Source: Paragonimus westermani (lineage: Eukaryota; Platyhelminthes; Trematoda; Plagiorchiida; Troglotrematidae). Taken from it: 64,000 nt of DNA. The stretch spans positions 52,721-116,720 of the forward strand of contig QNGE01002379.1 in assembly GCA_008508345.1 (NCBI GenBank), in the 5' to 3' direction. Each line of letters begins with the position of its first letter. Within the stretch, counting starts at the first letter, position 1. The notes below the pieces were generated by a model. It searched no databases. It was not told the DNA's origin and worked only from the letters and a program-made list of their open reading frames with translations. This document shows positions 56,199 to 64,000 of this stretch, piece after piece. Position numbers and translations under genes: made by a program.

Positions 56199-56566
56199 TA
56201 TTTATGTCCTACTCCGGGCAGACGGTGGCCAGGGAAGCAATACAGATGAGATAAGTTCCACTGCTGTGGTGATAAACACGCACGTTCTTTGACCTTGACA
56301 TGTTAAACGGCAATAAATGTTCCACGGTGCATAAATACACAGCAGTTAGTTTTCTTCTGATGACTCCTGCATCTCTAGCCATGCATAACGTGCGTGTAGC
56401 GACTATAATAGATCATATTTTGATAGTCGCATTCATGTGTATCTTTTCGATTATTTTGGTTTTGAACCTGGATTTGTTTTGGTCAAGCTACCCAGTTTTT
56501 AACGTCCGGCCCGGGGCTAAAATCGCAACTCGTTCCGTGCCTCGCTAGCTTGACGTGTCTCTCTGT
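56199..56566. repeat. 368-bp direct duplicate, left of gap 56567
   Basis: Identical over the positions compared to 56568-56935 (offset 369) and single-copy in the other arm (about 45966-46333). The two copies abut a single n. Confidence 0.92.
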
Positions 56567-56567
56567 N

Positions 56568-56935
56568 TATTTATGTCCTACTCCGGGCAGACGGTGGCCA
56601 GGGAAGCAATACAGATGAGATAAGTTCCACTGCTGTGGTGATAAACACGCACGTTCTTTGACCTTGACATGTTAAACGGCAATAAATGTTCCACGGTGCA
56701 TAAATACACAGCAGTTAGTTTTCTTCTGATGACTCCTGCATCTCTAGCCATGCATAACGTGCGTGTAGCGACTATAATAGATCATATTTTGATAGTCGCA
56801 TTCATGTGTATCTTTTCGATTATTTTGGTTTTGAACCTGGATTTGTTTTGGTCAAGCTACCCAGTTTTTAACGTCCGGCCCGGGGCTAAAATCGCAACTC
56901 GTTCCGTGCCTCGCTAGCTTGACGTGTCTCTCTGT
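56568..56935. repeat. 368-bp direct duplicate, right of gap 56567
   Basis: Second copy of 56199-56566, starting TATTTATGTCCTACTCCGGG directly after the n at 56567. Confidence 0.92.
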
Positions 56936-59900
56936 ACACTCCATTTTCCAGGGTCGATAAAAATACGCGGGGGTCAACGCGCTAAGTCTTGGTTTTTCAT
57001 TGTCGATCGGTTGTCGATAGTGATCACTGACTGGTTTCAATTTTGTTTGGTCAGTTCCAACATGCTCAAGAGCTTCGTAACATTCGCACATATCACAACA
57101 GGGGGGTTACACGTGGGAATCAGTGACGCAGGCCTCGAATACCAAAGTGTCGGGTGACATGTAGCTGCATGTGTTGAGCGTTAGACGACCGTTTTGAGGT
57201 TGATATAATGTCGGTGGCCGTGCTTTTCGTCTTTACGTATTGCTTTTTCTTTGACCGTTTCTCTTCTTACATTTGAAAACTTCTTGCTTCCAATTGCGAG
57301 CTTTCCTTGCGATTCGGATTGTGTGCGCGGCAAACCATTCCTCTCAAGATAGTTAAAATCGATATATCACTGAAGCTGGTCAAGGTTTACTTGCGGAAGC
57401 TCGTTCTGGCGCGGTTTGTCCATCCTAAATTCCCACTGCCTAACTTTTGTTCATGTCCACCTTGGTTTCACTTACACTTTATCGTTCCACCATTACGTGA
57501 CTGGTGAGTTTGGCCGCGTTCATGTGAACCGTTGGCTTCGCAACCCGTAAACTTGGTGGATTCACCGTCATGATTTGCTGTTATTTTCTCCTCTTTAGAT
57601 TTTTAATATTTTTCTCACACTTTAGCGATAATGTGACCGTCTTTTTTCGATCGGAATCGGTCGGCTATCGCACTTGAAATTTATCGGCGCTAATTGCATC
57701 ACAGGCATGATTGTTCTAGACCCAGCCTAGTGACAGACTTCGCGAGTAGAGTCAACGTAGCTTGACGAGCCTAAAGACATTCGGGACTGGCTAGAAGGGA
57801 CGTCATTGTGGATGGGGATAAGTTTGACGGAGGCGTATTGCCACTATCCACCTTGCCGCAAACAGCAGATATGACAACCCGGTTTATCCCGCACGGCGGC
57901 CGAGGCAGTATAGTATTCGGCTTAGGTTGCACTATCATGGTTTATGTGGGCTTTGAATATGGCCAAGACGCGTATACCTGGTTAGGAGAGCGACAACAGT
58001 CCTCCATCCAAGCCTTTGGCCCAAAATCTGTGCCGCAAGGTAGTGGGTGGCACAAACAACTACATCAGAATCGTCTACCACCGTCAGCCAGGTTTCAATA
58101 GCCGCGCACAAGCTCGAGGGCCATACATAAAGTTTCAACGCCCAAATGAGTCCAGGATTATTTTACAGACCAAATACTCGCAAACAGACACAGACCACGC
58201 GAGAACTAACATTGAAAAAGCTTAAATAAAACACGCTGACACCGTCTACAACCGGCGCATGTCTTTTGCTTGGCTGCTCCCCTTTGGTTGAAACTGCAAG
58301 GACCAAATTCTTAGTCAGCATAGTCCACCAGACCAAAACAGTACAGAAGCCGGACCACTACGTCAAGTTATCAAAAAGGTCAGGCCAGCCACACTACTTG
58401 CATAAGTATATACACATATACTCGACTGCTGCAGATGAAAACACCAAGTTTTCGCTGTTCACTCAGGCGAAATATGGTCCACGGGCAAGTTCTCCAAATC
58501 CGCCCGTACTTTAACAGGGAGGACTAGGACCCGTGGAGTCACCATGCGCCAATCCAGTTTCCGGTTAAATTAGGATACGCCTGGAGAGACAGCTACGTCC
58601 TGTGAAACAGCGTTCCAGTTGGGACACACCATTATAATTAAAAAAGGTTGTCATGACATAGCGGCCAGCCATGGTGTTGAGCCAACTTTAGCGAGTGATC
58701 TCGGCGATTGATAATGCTTGACCTCGGTAGTAAGCTGCGTTTGAAATAAAAGGGATCGTTCAGGATATGATACGTTAAGACGAGGCCCATCCTCGTTCGT
58801 CCTATGTAAACGGAAATGCTTTGTTGCGGTCAAGCCTCGTGGTGTAGATCTGGCCTCGCGAGACGTTGACCCCCTGTGTTGCGCAGATTTGGATGGATTC
58901 AAACCTAAGGCACACTTTGGCGAGACAGGCGGCATGCGAAAAGATTTTCACCTTCAGCAGGAGACGGGCACGACTAGTAAGCAATTGGTAATATGAAAGC
59001 GCGTATGGTTTTGAGGGATCTTACGAATGTACCCGATTTAGTTTCGGCTCACCTTGATACTGACTCACAGTCAGGTTCGTCGTTTTGATCCGTCAAGATG
59101 ATGGCACCCAGATTCAACTTGGATTTAACAAAAAGCAGGCGTGTATTATAAATGTAGTATAAGTGAGGAGGAATAGGCCGGAAACGTGGCACCTTGCACT
59201 TGGCCTCTCTAACGGTAGTGAGCTTCCTTGTGCGCGTTCACTCACAGGACTGAGGTCCCACGGTGGACAGGGTTACCCTCATTTGAGGTCACGGCTCCTC
59301 ATACTTTATAGTCACCAGTGTACACAAACGGCAGGAAGCTGACAGCTTTTAAGCGGCTGTTAATGAATGAGCCAAAAAACACTGGCCCAGGCGTGGCCTC
59401 CACTGGTGTCATCGTAAGGGCAATATAATTCCTTGATAATACTCGCTTACCACTCACGCGTAATCACCGATCTTTGGATAGTTAGTAAGCCAAACTAGAA
59501 CGTCACCTCAGATACTGGAATCTGGCGGTTCAACAATAAGTGGGGTGAGATCCACTCCAGCGAAAGTCGTCGTCGACTGCCTTGGTTCATTGATCCGCTT
59601 CTACAAGTAGTCTAGTGACACGAGAACGACCGTTGCGGAACCTGCGCTGAGCATTAACTGGTGGTAATCTACACTCTAGGGTTACCTGACATAGTTGTCC
59701 AGTATGCTCTCCATCAGTTCGGAGAAGCACGATGGCAGCGGTAGCTATCTGAGTTCGTTGTAAATCTCCTTTGCAGACTAATGCTGTATGCGCGGTCTAC
59801 CAGGGCCGGGTAAACGACACCGTTTAAAGAAAGAGTTAGAAAAGTATCACGAGAGGCCCGATCAGCACCTCTATGAGCCTTTGGAAAATGCAGCCAGATA

Positions 59901-61560
59901 TTCTAACCGCACCAGAAAACTTCTCCCAAACAAGATGAAGGAGTTTTGACCCGGTGTCCTCGGTCTGAAATTTACTGTCCTTAGGCACATCAACATGACC
60001 GTAATTGAGAGTAAGGTTGCTATTAAGGCTGCGCTCCCCAGAGACTAGCGTACAATATCTGCTCAACGCCTCCGCAGCGATTACATTGGAGAAAGAGACA
60101 TGAAGTTCGTGCATCGATTAGTGGGTGAGTGCCATAGAGAGTTCAATAGAAGAAATAAACTTGTGCTTAGGATTCCTGTAGCACTAGGCAAACGAATGGA
60201 TTTGAAATAAGGCCATGTCCACCCTCGTTGACTTCGTACACTCGTTGCCACCAGGCGTCTATCTCTGATGGGCATGTTGCTGGTCCTCTTGACGTAATCT
60301 ATTAAAGAAGGCACGCTGCAGCCAAATCGACCTCTGTGTTCATGATCAAATCGACACTCTTGATGACAGATGACCGGAAATGAACACGAAAACGGAGAGT
60401 TGACCGGTCTCCCATAACATACTTCTCCCATAACGTACTTCACTCGTGAGAGTATGGCCCCCAGGGGGCCAGTTAAATTTCCAACGAGAGTCTATCCAGC
60501 AAGTGAGGTCAGTTTGCACAAAGTTCCGTCCAGCAATCGCTGGCGAAATACGCCGTCTTCGCATGAAAATGTAAATTTTACGAACAATTGGGCTCAACGG
60601 ACCAACGGACCCACTATCTTTATTACTTCTCTGGTCAGCGATTAGTTTTTAATCGCTAACTCGCGAAGGGACGGACGGATTCAATTGCGCTACCTGATGA
60701 AGTGTCGTACAAAGTCAGTGGGGCCTCGCTCCCCAGTAGAAGTTCGGAAGTCCCTCATTATCGACAGGTTGTTACACTAAAATAGGGCTCTTCACAACGT
60801 TCTCACTGGCGAGTCGTCGGCTTGCTCAGTGACTAGAGAGGAAAGATATAGAAATTTTGTAATTCAAGTGTTGGTGCGGCTTTTGCGGACTGAACCTCTC
60901 GTCGTATCCGCGAGCTGTTTCAAAGCACTGTCGTCCAGGGGTATTATCTGAAGTGGTTCTCCAAAATGCTGATTGAAAACATCTCCCAGGAACTCGTTTC
61001 CATCACTATGGAACAGGCTTCACTGAGGAATGGGTTCCTCTGGGACGAAAGCTCCTTGCCGCAACCAGATTGCAGCAAGAAGTCATTGAGAATTCATAAT
61101 TCTTATCGCCCGACCCAGTGCTTCTCCACACCATGCGTGCAATCGCGTGTATGCGGCGGAATGTTTGTCTACGACGGCATTCTTTACTTTCACGTCGCGT
61201 GCAGTACCGCTTGGTTTGTGTGCGTGGCCGACGCTTTCTGACGCGGGATTTTGCCCGCCACCCCCCATCCGTTAAAGTGATTCCGTTAAACGAAGGGTCG
61301 TCCAATCGCCCGTGTTGTTCACAATTATTTACTATGGGTTTTGGACGTCTTTTCGCTGCGTTGAAATATTCCACATGTTACTGGAATAGACGCGCCTCTT
61401 GTTTGGCGCACCCCCACACTCACCTCTTGTTTTAGCTACATTCCATGGTTTTGCCAATGCCAAGCGATCACAATCGATCCATCGCCCACGAGGACCTTGG
61501 CCGATATAAAGCTTGTAATCGTGCGGCTAACCATAGCAAAGTGTTCTCCCCATCGTCATT
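56936..61560. other. No gene recognised (mirror of 41341-45965)
   Basis: Reverse complement of the unassigned part of the left arm, with the same unannotated open frames (for example 57808-58101 + and 61006-61374 -). Confidence 0.4.
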
Positions 61561-64000
61561 CAAATTCGCCTGCAACGGGGTGAGATGTTCCTGGTCGACT
61601 ACAATCTTTTACCTCCACTTGGCATGCAAACTTGAACGAATGCAATTTATTTGTGGCGACTCACTTCAAATCTTCGGTTATTCCAGCATTGTCCTTTTGT
61701 TGTCCGTACAATAGCGCGATGCTCCAAGTGCCATCGTTCTTCCTTTGACAAGTTACCCTCCCTGTCACCGGACATAGTTTAGAGAAAATCTTTGGCTGCC
61801 TCCTGCATGTGAGTTCAGGCGGTGATCTCAGTCGTTGCACAGCTCCTGATATTCCTTTTTCCCAGCTACTGCCTCTTCTGTTCATCCATTACGCGAATGA
61901 ACTGCTTTGTCAGCTTGTTCGTCCGTGGATGATATGGCAACGTCCTTGAACGTTGAATCCCCCTGTCCTTCAGCATCTGAAATAAGCGCTCCTCAGTGGA
62001 CGTGCCATGGTTGGCGGTGACTTTGCGCAGCATTCCAAAGCGAACCGAAACGTTGTTGATGAAGGGGTATAGCCGTTTGGCTCTTTTGAACTGTCATGGG
62101 ATTACCTTCCAAACATCATGTAAAATGGTTGGTCGCCACAACTTTACAGAGGTCTCTAGGTTTTTTGGCATTGTGCCAAAAATATTTGCTTCTTACTTGT
62201 GCATGGCTCCTTCTGTTATGATGAATTGCCTTGCTGAGGGTGCCGCCATCGTTTCTCAACCTTCGGCAATTTGGGCTTGCTCAACCAAAATCACTCACGC
62301 CTTCCCCCATTGTAGGCCACCTACCTTCCACCGCGGCAGATCATACACGCGCTCTCGCCCTACGTTAAAACTTTCTTGTGCCAGGTGAGCCACCCGGGAG
62401 TAAGTGGCAATCTTCGCGGTCAAAACCTGCTCCGCAACTACACATCGACGACGAGCTGGATGTTCTCCAGATGTAGGCTCCGAAGTCAACGTCTTGGGCT
62501 TAGTTTCCGCCGGTAAATGTCCGCATATTCTGTGTACTTGGGGGTCTTGCAGTTGGCTGGCTAATATCCCTTCATCAACAGCCAGTGCCTCTTTCATGGC
62601 TATGGCTCCAGTTGGTGGCATATTTTCCTGCAGTCGTCGCAACCTCGCGTCGGGTGTCTCATTTTGTACGCCACTGATATGTTCAGTTGTCAACGTGAGA
62701 TCTTGTAGCTGAAGAATTGCCTAACACACCAGCCTTCTGTGCGGCCTCCAGTGGGATGGGGGTTTCGTGGACCGTTTCGACATAGAAGGTTGGGCAGGCC
62801 CTTCACTTTTCCAGAGACCAGCCGATAATAAGGTGTTCTTTTTTCGTGGTGGACCACCTTCTCTCCTCATGTCAGAATTTGACTAGCGTACGTAACATTC
62901 TGGATTGTTGTGAGAGATCTACTCCGGTTCCGACCTAACCTTCATCCACCGACATAGTGAATGGCCCATCGGGTTTGAGGATTGTGAGACATCGTCAAGT
63001 CCTGGCATTTCCCTGCCTGAGTTGGTTGATTGGCACCACCAGTTCACCGGTTCAGAAAAATTTCCTTTTCTCCTTCGGCAGCTGGAAGAGCGGATATGTT
63101 TTCTGGGAGAAGCGCGACGTAAATTTTGAATCGTAACCGAAAAATTCGTGATAAGACCTCAGTTGCCGCTTACATTTTGATGTTTGGAAATTTTTGTTGG
63201 CTGTCAATTTCTCTTGAGGCGGTTGGATTTTTCCGTCAATAGCTGTGTCCTAAACAAACGAGTGAATCGAAGCCGAATTGGCATTTATTAATACTCAATT
63301 CTGGGTTGGCTACTTTGATTTATCGGAGCGCCGCTCGCGGCCTTTCTGTGTGACCCGACGTCGTGGTGATGAATATGACGGCGTCGTTTTCACACATGTT
63401 TACTGCCTCCCAATCTCCCTGAAGTGTGAAGCAAGAGATGTGTGAAAGTAGCAGGGGCGTCGGAGGGACCGGACGTCATCCCAGGAAATTCTTATTGTTG
63501 TTCGTTCACGTAAAAAGCATATTCCGTCCTATCCTTACGTGCCCGTGGCAGTTCTTGTTAACCAGAACGCATGCAGATGTGCAAAAATATCCTCCATTCA
63601 GAGCATCAGTGACGCGTCATTGGTTGTCGCCCGTTTCACCGGTCTAAAATTGACAAGAAATCGGCAGGTTCCCTCCGATTTCGCAGTCACCAGGACCGGC
63701 AGTAAAAACTAGCTGCACGCCTGTTGAATTATCCTCCCCTCCCCACCATCTTCTTCAGCTGCCTCCTTACTTCTGGAATCAACTTGAATTGCGTCCCCCG
63801 GCATCTTGGTCTGCAATCCTCACATGAGTGCAGGTCTATCAAACTTTCCATCGGCGTACAAAATCCCTACTGGCCATAAGCATCATTGAATCGACCGGGC
63901 GACTCACGCATATACTGCTCGAAGGTAGGAGAAGGTTAATCCGGTGGAGATTTCGAAGTTACTCTGCCGATTCGGCATCGCTGCTTCGCATCCTCGTAAT
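61561..64000 (-). pseudogene. Ty3/gypsy pol remnant, mirror copy, cut by window edge
   Basis: Inverse copy of 38901-41340: integrase core (RTLPYHPRTNKL, about 61940), RNase H end (LTTEHISGVQNETPDARLRRL, about 62690), RT thumb and fingers (about 63240-63700). The protease end lies at the window edge. Confidence 0.75.

Larger units (their letters stand above)
55210..64000. repeat. Right arm of large inverted repeat
   Basis: Reverse complement of 38901-47322 with few substitutions and one extra 369-bp block (56199-56567 against 56568-56935). It begins exactly after the gap at 55209 and runs off the window end, so its true extent is unknown. Confidence 0.95.

Noticed and set aside
1..64000. CRISPR arrays, operons, bacterial genes
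   Set aside because: No regularly spaced repeats and no prokaryotic gene structure; the content is eukaryotic retroelements.

Overview
The window reads as eukaryotic repeat-rich DNA, probably from a parasitic flatworm (cestode or trematode). I infer this only from the element mix: Ty3/gypsy LTR elements, CR1-like and RTE-like LINEs of the kind common in platyhelminths. I find no convincing single-copy host gene. Almost everything recognisable is a mobile element, most of it broken by stops and frameshifts, in both orientations and partly nested. Three single-base n characters (21707, 55209, 56567) are scaffold gaps, and two of them sit exactly where large duplications begin.

Layout, left half. 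1-3768 (-) is the 5' part of a Ty3/gypsy element. A near-identical inverted copy lies at 12627-16394 inside a complete element with two 292-bp LTRs (12627-17744, +). Between them lie a decayed LINE reverse transcriptase (4300-5270, +), a young 2873-bp LTR element with an intact 671-codon ORF (6174-9046, +), an RTE-like LINE (9140-11090, +) and an older gypsy fragment (11230-12480, -). 17745-21690 holds a 108-bp tandem repeat, a perfect 68-bp palindrome and an LTR-like sequence. 21700-25800 (-) is a nearly full-length CR1-like LINE.

Layout, right half. 27069-29291 (-) is a second internally deleted gypsy element with 275-bp LTRs. 30594-34560 (-) is a decayed gypsy carrying a solo LTR (33823-34226) of the same family as the 6174 element, with its own target-site duplication. 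37900-41340 (+) is a further gypsy pol. 38901-47322 is repeated in inverse at 55210-64000 at about 99.8% identity or better. The spacer holds a tRNA-like sequence (47344-47423, -), a gypsy (47580-52440, +) and a CR1-like LINE (52900-54935, +).

The most interesting object is the 6174-9046 element. Its LTRs are about 99% identical, its 5-bp TSD is intact, and it has one open frame that runs Gag-zinc knuckles-protease and then jumps in frame to the last part of integrase. Reverse transcriptase, RNase H and the first integrase catalytic residues are gone. It looks like a recently mobile, non-autonomous, protein-coding gypsy derivative. The two giant inverted repeats are more likely assembly artefacts, allelic contigs or recent duplications than a new biological system.
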